From NCBI RefSeq assembly GCF_003416765.1, contig NZ_QSNG01000001.1:1018742-1082741 (forward strand): a stretch of DNA of 64,000 bases. The letters run 5' to 3'. Shown here in pieces: positions 8,701 to 15,078 of this stretch. The notes beneath the pieces were generated by a model. The model made no database searches, was not told where the DNA came from, and worked only from the letters and a program-made list of their open reading frames with translations. The DNA is from Paratractidigestivibacter faecalis. Its GTDB lineage: Bacteria > Actinomycetota > Coriobacteriia > Coriobacteriales > Atopobiaceae. Position 1 is the stretch's first letter. Every line of letters begins with the position of its first letter. The position numbers and the translations under genes were made by a program.

Positions 8701-9142
8701 TCATGCCCTCGCTCGTGGGCCGCTCGACCGCGGCCCCGCCGCTTGCATGCGATTGTGGTCTGTCGGCGCCGCGGAAGCGTCCGGAATCGCATGCAAACCG
8801 CGAGGCGGCGTCGGGGCCCTCCCCTGCGGGTACGTCCCCAAGCGAGACGAGCGCCAGGGCTATCTCGTGCTTGCACATGCCGGGGTAGCGGGCGGCCGCC
8901 GGGCAGGTACAGGAGTAGTCGAGGACCTCCCCAGCAGAGACGTCCAGGTCGACGGTCACGGAGTAGTAGGAGCCGTCGGAGCCCTTGACGCGTCCGGCCA
9001 GCCCGACGGTCGAGCCGACGGCGCCGGCGCGCTTGGCCATGGGGAGCACGTCTCCCCTGCGGGCGAGCCTCATGGCCCGCGAGTACGTGGAGTCAAGCGC
9101 CGCCTCGGCTCTGAGGGCCCGTATGATCTTCTCGTCCGCCAA
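5747..9142 (-). CDS. SWIM zinc-finger SNF2/SWI2-family helicase
   Basis: This 1131-residue protein begins with a SWIM zinc finger (about residues 65-95, LDYSCTCPAAARYPGMCKHE: CxC and CxH). A long bacterial SNF2-associated region follows, then a complete SNF2 ATPase: Walker A GILADDMGLGKT near 686, DEAQ near 785 (VVLDEAQYIKNP), LTGTPIENRLAELWS, and the C-terminal helicase lobe ending QDQATDRAYRIGQ near 1065. Such proteins are DNA-dependent ATPases that remodel or translocate on DNA; the bacterial role is uncertain. The start is TTG at 9142 with AAAGGAGG 7 nt upstream. Residues about 115-137 are encoded by a palindromic repeat that also occurs in an intergenic region at 21.06 kb, so the repeat appears to have been absorbed into the reading frame. 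Confidence 0.9.
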   Translation of the reverse strand: MADEKIIRALRAEAALDSTYSRAMRLARRGDVLPMAKRAGAVGSTVGLAGRVKGSDGSYYSVTVDLDVSAGEVLDYSCTCPAAARYPGMCKHEIALALVSLGDVPAGEGPDAASRFACDSGRFRGADRPQSHASGGAAVERPTSEGMSVLLGRSTRQRLDEAAAARPLGASRRELARLEPTLCLPGRGSGEKNFLLKLSVARGAASYVVKSVTAFAQACREGAEVAYGKRLSVIHVPSAFDEASWRLAGLVTQIVESQVALDLRGTLNAMRAQAPARALALSDADAIRVLDVLQGQGVEVELSDGFFNVRGDDLQVSVGTPRPVCTVTADAADGLDVRLSPEVRVLLSGDACYVVDAARAQRTDEEFARKAAPIVSVLAAAGSSHVSSRDVGEFCRSVLPVLRAWCDLAAPASLDQMAPPAPSFRFRIGEKDGSVFCDAAVSYGDWSGAPGAPEAQGQPQRDLAAEYHVCDVLADYFPLGGAAPGEPDYRFGEDDEELLFRLLTDGLSELDDLGEVLLSERLRGIRVRPAPSLSVRATVKSDLLNVELGASGLTKEELVEYLDGFSRQQRYVRLTSGDLVRIGDNLKVAQELADGLGVSVEELAAGRAGLASARSLLIDALLERADGVRLERDAGFRRIVRDFESYGDADIDVPAGLEATLRGYQEDGFRWLGTLERLGFGGILADDMGLGKTLQVIAHVLAQKEAGRGGCTLVVCPASLVYNWMSEISRFAPGLAAVAVLGTKAARRVLIGGHEGADVLVTSYDLLRRDVEEYAPLHLSRVVLDEAQYIKNPKAQVTRAVKCLDADVRLALTGTPIENRLAELWSIFDFLMPGYLGTRDQFAKRYEGPVEAGEAEGQRLLQCAVGPFVLRRLKTEVLADLPEKTESVVMAQMGPRQKKLYLAHQDRIALQVQHMVRAGDPSGLGREKLKVLAELTRLRQICCDPRLCIEGYQDGSAKLETCLELVSQAVDAGHKVLVFSQFASMLDLLASRLSEAHLSYFQLTGQTSKEAREWLVRRFQEGEADVFLVSLKAGGVGLNLTAADVVIHYDPWWNVAAQDQATDRAYRIGQRRDVTVFKLICEGTVEERILKMQESKRGLAESVLDGEAVRSATLTRDDVLALLGRASAGTE
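8736..8802. repeat. 67-bp palindromic element inside the SNF2 gene
   Basis: Two 25-nt half-words (8741-8765 and inverted 8774-8798) are separated by 8 nt. They end in GCTTGCATGCGATT and AATCGCATGCAAAC, flanked by CCGCCG and CGCG. An element of exactly the same length, about 75 percent identical (50 of 67 positions by hand count), lies at 21056-21122 between secD and tgt. Here it keeps the reading frame open and falls between the SWIM finger and the SNF2-associated domain. Confidence 0.75.
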
Positions 9143-9200
9143 GCGGCACCTCCTTTGAGACTAGCCAACCATAGCCGATAAGGGCAGGCGCCGCGGGCAT

Positions 9201-9231
9201 AAAAAAGGGGCGGAGCCCGATGCTCCGCCCC
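9201..9231 (-). terminator. Strong intrinsic terminator
   Basis: On the minus strand GGGGCGGAGC and GCTCCGCCCC form a perfect 10-bp stem with a 5-nt loop followed by TTTTTT. It ends the short unassigned transcript upstream of the SNF2 gene. Confidence 0.85.
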
Positions 9232-9351
9232 GAAGGTCTGTACTTTGGACTCGCCCGCTCTCTGGACTCGAAGGGATGGGGACGCCTTGCGTCTGGGACC
9301 CGTCGGTGCCGTCGTCGTTGGCCGATGTCGGCGAGTGCGCTCGCCCGGGTG

Positions 9352-9408
9352 TTAGAAGGCCTCGGAAGCGCCGGCGGGTCCGAAAGACGCTGAATCTTCT
9401 TGGTTCAC
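9352..9408 (-). CDS. Possible 18-residue peptide
   Basis: A GTG codon at 9408 follows AAGGAGG at 8-nt spacing, an ideal Shine-Dalgarno. It opens a frame reading MNQEDSASFGPAGASEAF and ending in TAA. The peptide is acidic and resembles no family I recognise. Its only support is the ribosome-binding site and its place in a separately terminated transcript. Confidence 0.3.
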   Translation of the reverse strand: MNQEDSASFGPAGASEAF

Positions 9409-9523
9409 TGGACTCGCCTCCTTGGTCGGTCGCTTGCTTGTAGCGACTCCCTTTGTTTGATGTCATTATGCCCACCCCACGGCGGCTAAACGTGAGAACC
9501 ATCCCACACTCCGCCAACGGCAC

Positions 9524-9559
9524 AAAAACAGCCCCGAACGGAAAATCCGTCCGGGGCTG
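9524..9559 (-). terminator. Intrinsic terminator of infC-rpmI-rplT
   Basis: On the minus strand CAGCCCCGGACGGA and TCCGTTCGGGGCTG form a 14-bp stem with one G-U pair, a short loop and a TTTTTG tail, about 24 nt after the rplT stop. Confidence 0.88.
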
Positions 9560-9582
9560 CGATGCGCGTTTCTGGCCTTGCG

Positions 9583-9948
9583 CTACTCGGCGTCGGCGAT
9601 GGCCTTCTTGGCGACCTCGGCGAGGTCGGCGAAGGTCTGCTCGTCGGAGTAGGCAATCTCGGCGAGGACCTTGCGGTCCAGCTCGACGCCAGCGAGCTTC
9701 AGGCCGTGCATGAACGTGCTGTAGGACATGTCGTTCATGCGGGCGGCAGCGTTGATGCGCTGAATCCACAGGCCGCGGATGTCGCGCTTCTTGTTGCGGC
9801 GATCACGGTACTGGTACTGGCCGGAGTGCTGGGCCTGCTCCTTCATGCCGCGGAAGGTGCGGGAGGAAGTGCCGTAGTAACCCTTGGTGCGCTCGACGAG
9901 AGTCTGACGCTTCTTACGACCGGCGACTGCGCGCTTGACACGTGCCAT
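9583..9948 (-). CDS. rplT: 50S ribosomal protein L20
   Basis: The 121 residues match L20 end to end, from MARVKRAVAGRKKRQ through KGYYGTSSRTFRGMKEQ to NKKRDIRGLWIQRINAAAR. L20 binds 23S rRNA early in large-subunit assembly and in several bacteria represses its own operon. The start has AAGGAG upstream. It is the last gene of the infC-rpmI-rplT operon, 48 nt after rpmI. Confidence 0.98.
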   Translation of the reverse strand: MARVKRAVAGRKKRQTLVERTKGYYGTSSRTFRGMKEQAQHSGQYQYRDRRNKKRDIRGLWIQRINAAARMNDMSYSTFMHGLKLAGVELDRKVLAEIAYSDEQTFADLAEVAKKAIADAE

Positions 9949-9996
9949 ATCTAATCAACTCCTTGTTGGAAAAATCTAGGGACGCAAAAGCGCCAG

Positions 9997-10191
9997 TTAC
10001 TTGCCCATGCGCTGGGAGACGGTGTGCACGTCGCTGGGGGCGAGCACGGTCTCCTGACGGAAGCCGCGGATGCGCTTCTGGGACTTCTTGGTCAGGATGT
10101 GGCTCTTGAAAGCCTTGGCACGCATGATCTTGCCGGTGCCGGTGCGACGGAAACGCTTGGCGGTTCCCTTGTGCGTCTTCATCTTGGGCAT
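9997..10191 (-). CDS. rpmI: 50S ribosomal protein L35
   Basis: The protein is 64 residues starting [14 protein letters not shown], the canonical L35 N-terminus, and ending SQRMGK. An upstream in-frame start at 10245 would add 18 non-conserved residues overlapping infC and is rejected. The start codon lies one base past the infC stop, so the two genes are probably translationally coupled. Confidence 0.97.
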   Translation of the reverse strand: MPKMKTHKGTAKRFRRTGTGKIMRAKAFKSHILTKKSQKRIRGFRQETVLAPSDVHTVSQRMGK

Positions 10192-10192
10192 G

Positions 10193-10765
10193 CTAGTTCT
10201 CCTTCTCGTTAGAAACTTCCTCGTCCGCAATCGCAACGTCGTCAAACGCGCCCTTGATCGGGACGATGAGCATGTGCATGTTGCGGCCTTCCATCTGCGG
10301 CTTGGACTCCACGGTGGCGTAGGGCTTCAGGTCCTCAGCCAGACGGTCAAGCACGATGCGGCCCTGCTCCGGGTGGGCCATCTCACGACCGCGGAACATG
10401 ATCGTGATCTTCACGCGCGCGCCCTTCTTGAGGAAGCGCATGACGTGGCCCTTCTTGGTCTCGTAGTCGCCGACGTCGATCTTGGGACGGAACTTCATCT
10501 CCTTGATCTCGACCTTGACCTGGTTCTTGCGAGCCGCCTTGGCCTTGCGATCCTGCTCGTACTTGAACTTCTTGTAGTCCAGGACCTTGCACACCGGAGG
10601 CTCCGCGTTGGGAGCAATCTCCACGAGGTCCAGACCCTGGTCGTTAGCGATGCGCAGGGCGTCGCGCACGCCGAACAGGCCCAGCTGGGAGCCGTCGACG
10701 CCGATCAGGCGACAAGTGCGAGAAGTGATCTCCCCGTTGATGCGGGGACCATCGTTTCTGGCTAT
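10193..10765 (-). CDS. infC: Translation initiation factor IF-3, probable ATA start
   Basis: IF-3 binds the 30S subunit, prevents subunit joining and checks the start codon-initiator tRNA pairing. The frame encodes the N-domain ([15 protein letters not shown]), the linker and the C-domain ([20 protein letters not shown]). The nearest in-frame ATG, GTG or TTG (GTG at 10669) would delete 32 conserved residues. An in-frame TAG lies two codons upstream of ATA 10763-10765, so translation must begin in this narrow gap. AGGAAGG sits 8 nt before the ATA, giving [12 protein letters not shown] as N-terminus and 190 residues. IF-3 genes classically use AUU, AUC or AUA starts for autoregulation, which supports this choice. 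Confidence 0.9.
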   Translation of the reverse strand: MARNDGPRINGEITSRTCRLIGVDGSQLGLFGVRDALRIANDQGLDLVEIAPNAEPPVCKVLDYKKFKYEQDRKAKAARKNQVKVEIKEMKFRPKIDVGDYETKKGHVMRFLKKGARVKITIMFRGREMAHPEQGRIVLDRLAEDLKPYATVESKPQMEGRNMHMLIVPIKGAFDDVAIADEEVSNEKEN

Positions 10766-10806
10766 CTCCTACACCTTCCTCTCACCGCGGCGCGTGGCCG
10801 CATATG

Positions 10807-10838
10807 AAAAACTCCCGACGCACGACAGCATCCGGGAG
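10807..10838 (-). terminator. Leader hairpin with T-run upstream of infC (possible attenuator)
   Basis: On the minus strand CTCCCG and CGGGAG, with additional pairing inside, form a hairpin followed by TTTTTC about 42 nt before the infC start. A second hairpin, GCCCGCTAGCTGGCGGGC, and a GGGACC-AACT-GGTCCC hairpin lie upstream in the same leader. This arrangement resembles the attenuated leaders of infC-rpmI-rplT operons (for example L20 leaders). The specific leader class could not be assigned by eye. Confidence 0.55.
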
Positions 10839-10947
10839 ACTTCTGCCCGCCAGCTAGCGGGCATGTTCATCGTCTGACCAGACAGCTGCCATGAGGCGCC
10901 GAAAGGTGGGGACCAGTTGGTCCCGCTTTGCTAACACGCAGTTGCTT

Positions 10948-10976
10948 AGAATAGACGGAGCCGCGCCCGCGCGCAA
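10948..10976 (-). promoter_or_regulatory. infC operon promoter
   Basis: On the minus strand -35 TTGCGC (10971-10976) and -10 TATTCT (10948-10953) are spaced 17 nt apart. The expected start near 10941 gives a leader of about 175 nt before infC. The stretch 10766-11049 holds this promoter, the leader hairpins and no gene. Confidence 0.6.
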
Positions 10977-11049
10977 GCCACAACCTGCGCCGGGCGCGGC
11001 CGTCTTCACGCCTTGCACACAGCCGGACGCGACTCCGGCCGCACGGCCG

Positions 11050-11565
11050 CTACATGGGCATCATCGGCGCCACGAAGACGCGTGCCTGGTACTCGCGGTC
11101 CAGGTCGTAGAGGCCCTTGGGGTCGGAGCCAAAGAGCTGCATGTTCTTGACCATGTCGGAGGCGTTTGTCTCCTCCTCGCCCTGCTCCTTCACAAACCAG
11201 TCGAGCAGCTGCATGGTCCTGAAGTCGCGCACGTCGGCCGCGGCGGCGTAGCAGCGGTTGATGCACTCCGTGATGTACCTCTCGTGCTCCTGGCCGGCAA
11301 GCAGCGGCGCGAGGTCGTCGGTGAAGACCTTGTCGGGCTCGGCGATGGCGAGCATCTTGACCTGCACGTCGTTGTCGAGCAGGTAGCGACGCAGAATCTT
11401 TGCGTGGCTGACCTCCTCCTGGACCTGGACCATGTACCAGTTGGCAAAGCCCTTGAGGCCGCGGTCCTCGTAGTAGTCCGCAAAGGTGAGGTAGAGGTAG
11501 GCCGAGTAGAGCTCCTCGTTGATCTGCTTGTTCATGAGCTCGGCAACGCTTTTGTCCAGTGCCAT
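11050..11565 (-). CDS. Ferritin (non-heme iron storage protein)
   Basis: This 171-residue protein has bacterial ferritin length and pattern. INEELYSAYLYLTFADYYEDRG gives helix A with the conserved ferroxidase Glu, QVQEEVSHAKILRRYL the EExxH metal site in helix B, and WFVKEQGEEE the helix C site. It should form a 24-subunit shell that oxidises and stores iron in the cytoplasm. The ATG at 11565 has AGGAAGG upstream. It is monocistronic, with tRNA-Leu on the opposite strand upstream. Confidence 0.93.
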   Translation of the reverse strand: MALDKSVAELMNKQINEELYSAYLYLTFADYYEDRGLKGFANWYMVQVQEEVSHAKILRRYLLDNDVQVKMLAIAEPDKVFTDDLAPLLAGQEHERYITECINRCYAAAADVRDFRTMQLLDWFVKEQGEEETNASDMVKNMQLFGSDPKGLYDLDREYQARVFVAPMMPM

Positions 11566-11667
11566 GGTGGTTCCCTTCCTAAGACGCTTTTGGCTACGTG
11601 GTGTGTATACCCCTCCCCGCGCGCTTCCGTGCCGGGGAGCGCAATCTGCTACACTGGTCAATCGTTG

Positions 11668-11751
11668 GCCCGAGTGGCGGAATGGCAGACGCGGCGGTCT
11701 CAAAAACCGCTGAGGCAACTCGTGTGGGTTCGAGTCCCACCTCGGGCACCA
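11668..11751 (+). tRNA. tRNA-Leu (anticodon CAA), CCA encoded
   Basis: A class II tRNA with acceptor GCCCGAG/CTCGGGC, anticodon stem GCGGT/ACCGC and loop CTCAAAA giving anticodon CAA for UUG codons. It has a long variable arm, T-loop TTCGAGT, discriminator A and encoded CCA. A -10-like TACACT lies at 11650-11655. It is one of the few plus-strand genes here. Confidence 0.96.
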
Positions 11752-11762
11752 CGAAACGTTCA

Positions 11763-11799
11763 AGGCGGCGAGAAGGCATGCTCTTCTCGTCGCCTTTTT
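11763..11799 (+). terminator. Intrinsic terminator of tRNA-Leu
   Basis: AGGCGGCGAGAAG and CTTCTCGTCGCCT form a 13-bp stem (one G-U pair) with a 7-nt loop and a TTTTG tail, starting 12 nt after the CCA end. From here to 11950 I see no further feature. Confidence 0.88.
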
Positions 11800-11950
11800 G
11801 GTTATGCATTGCCGCCGACGAAGGCAAAACCTCACAGGTAGTCTTTCTTCAGGGGCTATTGCCCAACGTTTGCGCAGATGACGAGAAGGACGCGGACCTT
11901 GGAGAAACACTGTCTGTAAGGTTTTCCAGGGTACGCGGCGGGCACCGGCC

Positions 11951-12589
11951 TTACCGCAGGAACGGGTTTCTCGCCAGCTCGGCCGCCATAGTGGTGGAGG
12001 GACCGTGGCCGCAAAGGAGCGTGGTCGCTGGGGCAATCTCCTTTGCCATGCGGCGCAGGGAGGCCATGATGGCGGCCTCGTCGCCGCCGTCCAGGTCGGT
12101 GCGGCCGTGGCTTCCCGGGAAGAGCGTGTCTCCCACGAAGGCCACGCCCTCGGCGCTGCCGCCGCCCAGAAGGACGATGCCGCCCGGGGTGTGCCCAGGC
12201 GTCTCCACGACCGTGAAGGTGGCCGTGCCCACGGAGATGACGTCGCCCTCGGAGAGCTCGCGGTCGGGCGCCGGGGCGTCGTCGTCATAGGCAATGCCCA
12301 GCTCGGAGGGCTCGCCCGCGTGCATGGCGCGCTCCGCGTCGGCGGCGTTGATGCAGAAGGGCGCCTCGCACGCGGCCACGAGGGCCGCCGCGCCGCCCAC
12401 GTGGTCGCCATGGCCGTGGGTCGCCACCACGCACTCCACGCGCACGTCGGCCAGGTGCTCGGCCACTGCGGCGCCGGCGGCCCCGGGGTCCACCACCATG
12501 CAAGCGCCGTCGCTCACGTACGCGTAGCAGTTGGTCTGGATGGGCCCCACCACGAAGTTGCGGATCTCGTCGGTCTTGGCGTCTGGCAT
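11951..12589 (-). CDS. Metallo-beta-lactamase-fold hydrolase (glyoxalase II-like)
   Basis: This 212-residue protein carries the metal motif THGHGDH near residue 59 and the downstream ligands in TPGHTPGG and FVGDTLFPGSHGRTD, plus CGHGP near the end. It belongs to the small YcbL/YqgX-like hydroxyacylglutathione-hydrolase branch. It probably hydrolyses a thioester or other ester in the cytoplasm; the substrate is unknown. The start has AAAGGGGA. It follows the Rel gene in the same direction with a 48-nt gap. Confidence 0.88.
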   Translation of the reverse strand: MPDAKTDEIRNFVVGPIQTNCYAYVSDGACMVVDPGAAGAAVAEHLADVRVECVVATHGHGDHVGGAAALVAACEAPFCINAADAERAMHAGEPSELGIAYDDDAPAPDRELSEGDVISVGTATFTVVETPGHTPGGIVLLGGGSAEGVAFVGDTLFPGSHGRTDLDGGDEAAIMASLRRMAKEIAPATTLLCGHGPSTTMAAELARNPFLR

Positions 12590-12637
12590 GAGTGTCCCCT
12601 TTACCTGGTAACAAACAACGTCCCCAGTGTCTGGTGG

Positions 12638-15061
12638 CTAGCGGAGGCGCTGCTGGCTGGCGCCCTCGCCGGGCATGAGGCGGCGGGCGTCGTAGACGGA
12701 CGGGACACGGCTCACGGTGGCCAAGAGCGCGTCGAGCAGGCTGGCGTCAGAGATGGACACCAGGAAGCGCAGGCGCGCGATGCCCTGGCTGGAGGTCTGC
12801 GTGGCGGCCGAGAGGATGTTTCCGCCGGCGTCGCCGATGGCGATGGTCACGTCCTTGAGCAGGCCCATGCGGTCGGTCGCCTCGACGACTATCTCCACGC
12901 GGAACTCGGTGGCGCCCGAGGCATCCCACTCCACGTCGATCATGCGCTCCGGGTGCCTTGCGAGGTCGGCCACGTTGGGGCAGCTCGCGCGGTGGACCGA
13001 GACGCCGCGGCCGCGGGTGATGAAGCCCACGATGTCGTCGCCGGCCACCGGGTTGCAGCAGTGGGCCAGGTGGACGAGAAGGTCCGCGTCGCCCCTGACC
13101 ACCACGCCGCAGTTGCTGCGGCGGTACTTCTTGCCGCCCTGGGCCACCTGCGTGATGGCGTAGGCCTGCATGATGGGCTTGCCCTGCGCCATGGCGGCGG
13201 CGTGGGCGGCCTTGGCCTCGGCCTCCTTGGCCGCGGCGGCGAGCTGCTCGGGAGAGCCCTCCTCCAGAATCTCCTCTATGCGGTTTGCGGCCATGATGAC
13301 CGTTATCTTGCCGTTGTGGATGGAGGCAAAGAGGTCGTCGGGGGTGCGCAGCTCCATGTTCTCGCACACGCGCTGAATGGCCTTGACCGTGCGCTTGGTG
13401 GAGATGCCGTAGCCGCGGCGGCGCAGCTCGTGGGCAAGCTCAACGCGGCCCTGCTCGGCGTCGTCGGTCTTGGTCTCCACCGAGAAGTACTTGCGGATCT
13501 TGGAGCGCGCGCCGGGTGTGACCACGATGTTCAGCCAGTCGTGGCTCGGGCGGGCATTCTTGTTTGTGAGGATCTCTATGCGGTCGCCCATGTTGAGCTT
13601 GTAGGTGAGGGGCACCACCGAGCCGTTGACCTTGGCGCCCACGCAGTGGTTTCCCACCTCGGTATGGACGGCGTAGGCAAAGTCAAGGGGCGTGGACTCG
13701 CGCCTCAGGCTCATGACCTCGCCCTTGGGCGTGAAGACGAAGATCTCTCGCTCGAAGAGGTCCACGCGCAGGGAGTCGAGGAACTCGTGCGGGTCGTCCA
13801 TGTCGTCCTCGGCGGCCCAGTCCAGGCTCTTGCGGATCCAGTTGATGGTGGAGTCGATGGCGCGGTCCTCGGCGCTCATCTTGCCGCGGGAGTTGCCCGC
13901 CTTCTTGTAGAGCCAGTGGGCGGCGATGCCGTACTCGGAGGCCTCGTGCATCTCCACGGTGCGGATCTGGATCTCGATGGGGCGGCCGTCGGGACCCACC
14001 ACGGTGGTGTGCAGCGACTGGTAGAGGTTGGCCTTGGGCGTGGCGATGTAGTCCTTGAAGCGGCCGGGCATGGGGTGCCACAGGCTGTGGACGGCGCCCA
14101 GGGCGCTGTAGCAGTCCCCCACCGTCTGCGTGATGACGCGCAGGGCGATGAGGTCGTAGATCTCGGAGAACTCGCGGCCCTTGCGGGTCATCTTGAGGTA
14201 GATGGACCACAGGTGCTTGGGGCGGCCGGTGATCTGGTAGTCCTTGAGGCCCACAGCGCGCAGCTCGTCGTCGAGGGTCTTCATGGCGCTCTGGGCGTCG
14301 TCCTCGCGCTGGGCGCGGGAGTCCTGCACCATGCGCGCCACGCGCTGGTACTCCTCGGGCTCGAGCCAGAAGAAGGCCAGGTCCTCGAGCTCCCACTTGA
14401 CCGAGGAGATGCCCAGGCGGTCTGCCAGGGGCGCGTAGACGTCCATGGTCTCGCGCGCCTTGAAGAGGCGGCGGTCAGGCGGCAGGGCGGCCAGGGTCCT
14501 CATGTTGTGCAGGCGGTCGGCGAGCTTGATGATGACCACGCGGATGTCGCGGCTCATGGCCAAAAACATCTTGCGCAGGTTCCAGGCCTGCTTCTCGTCC
14601 ATGGAGGTGACCTTGATGGAGGTCAGCTTGGTCACGCCGTCCACCAGCTCCGCGACCGTCTGCCCAAAGAGGTCGGTGAGCTGCTCGAGCGTGGCGGGGG
14701 TGTCCTCCACCGTGTCATGCAGAAGGGCCGCGCAGATGGTGTCCTCGTCCATGTGGAGGTCCTTGGAGAGGATGAGGGCCACCTCGACGGGGTGGTTGAT
14801 GTAGGGCTCTCCGGAGCGGCGGCGCTGGTCGCGGTGGAAGTCCGCGGCAAAGCGGTAGGCGCGCTCGGCCTTCTCCATGCCCTCCGCGTCTAGGTAGGAG
14901 GCGCAGGCCTCCTCGAGCAGGCGGAAGTTTGCGGCGTCGGGCACGGCCTTCTTGGCCGGCTTTGCCTGCGGCGCCGCAAGCTCGGGCGCAGACTCAGCCT
15001 GGGAGTCCTGCGCGACCGCCTCCTGACCTGCGGTTCTGGTGCTATCGACGTTTGCGTCCAT
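12638..15061 (-). CDS. Bifunctional (p)ppGpp synthetase/hydrolase Rel
   Basis: The full-length RSH protein has 807 residues. The N-terminal HD hydrolase has PYINHPVEVA and LLHDTVED (His 90, His-Asp near 115-116). The synthetase contains YDLIALRVI and GRFKDYIATPKANLYQSLHT. A TGS domain (VFTPKGEVMSLRRESTPLDF) and a C-terminal ACT domain (EIVVEATDRMGLLKDVT) follow. Intact hydrolase residues indicate both synthesis and breakdown of (p)ppGpp, as in most Gram-positive Rel enzymes. The N-terminus has an extra roughly 40-residue Ala/Pro/Gln-rich leader. Start ATG with AGGTGG. It lies just downstream of the RecJ-helicase gene (17-nt gap) and may share its transcript. Confidence 0.96.
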   Translation of the reverse strand: MDANVDSTRTAGQEAVAQDSQAESAPELAAPQAKPAKKAVPDAANFRLLEEACASYLDAEGMEKAERAYRFAADFHRDQRRRSGEPYINHPVEVALILSKDLHMDEDTICAALLHDTVEDTPATLEQLTDLFGQTVAELVDGVTKLTSIKVTSMDEKQAWNLRKMFLAMSRDIRVVIIKLADRLHNMRTLAALPPDRRLFKARETMDVYAPLADRLGISSVKWELEDLAFFWLEPEEYQRVARMVQDSRAQREDDAQSAMKTLDDELRAVGLKDYQITGRPKHLWSIYLKMTRKGREFSEIYDLIALRVITQTVGDCYSALGAVHSLWHPMPGRFKDYIATPKANLYQSLHTTVVGPDGRPIEIQIRTVEMHEASEYGIAAHWLYKKAGNSRGKMSAEDRAIDSTINWIRKSLDWAAEDDMDDPHEFLDSLRVDLFEREIFVFTPKGEVMSLRRESTPLDFAYAVHTEVGNHCVGAKVNGSVVPLTYKLNMGDRIEILTNKNARPSHDWLNIVVTPGARSKIRKYFSVETKTDDAEQGRVELAHELRRRGYGISTKRTVKAIQRVCENMELRTPDDLFASIHNGKITVIMAANRIEEILEEGSPEQLAAAAKEAEAKAAHAAAMAQGKPIMQAYAITQVAQGGKKYRRSNCGVVVRGDADLLVHLAHCCNPVAGDDIVGFITRGRGVSVHRASCPNVADLARHPERMIDVEWDASGATEFRVEIVVEATDRMGLLKDVTIAIGDAGGNILSAATQTSSQGIARLRFLVSISDASLLDALLATVSRVPSVYDARRLMPGEGASQQRLR

Positions 15062-15078
15062 GGTGCCACCTGGTCAAT

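Larger units (their letters stand above)
9201..9458 (-). ncRNA. Unassigned short transcript (candidate small RNA or peptide mRNA)
   Basis: The 440-nt gap between the SNF2 gene and rplT is bounded by the rplT terminator on one side and a strong terminator at 9201-9231 on the other. That implies an independent transcript of roughly 250 nt. A -10-like CATAAT lies at 9465-9470 (minus); its -35 is poor. The predicted RNA contains CGAGTCCA three times and GC-rich inverted segments. It does not show the landmarks of tmRNA, RNase P RNA or the SRP RNA. An 18-codon frame with a good ribosome-binding site lies inside it. Function unknown. Confidence 0.4.

Noticed and set aside
6401-9181. Long plus-strand open frame (926 codons) opposite the SNF2 gene
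   Set aside because: It mirrors a high-GC gene with clear helicase motifs on the other strand; the antisense translation has no recognisable domain and a composition typical of codon-bias shadows. The same applies to the antisense frames at 719-2455, 12005-14893, 53715-57932 and 58296-61634.
9161-9469. 103-codon minus frame starting ATGACATC upstream of the SNF2 gene
   Set aside because: It runs straight through a strong intrinsic terminator, its ATG overlaps the putative -10 region and it has no ribosome-binding site; the short GTG-started frame is better supported.
9201-9530. tmRNA, RNase P RNA or SRP RNA in the gap before rplT
   Set aside because: None of the conserved cores of these RNAs could be found on either strand, and the length fits none of them well.
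10193-10669. infC starting at GTG 10669
   Set aside because: This would remove most of the IF-3 N-terminal domain, which is present and well conserved in the upstream in-frame sequence.
12604-12630. Another copy of the GACGTGTTC word (AACAAACAACGTCCCC)
   Set aside because: Only about a dozen bases resemble the 25.67/53.97-kb word and there is no partner arm, so it may be chance.
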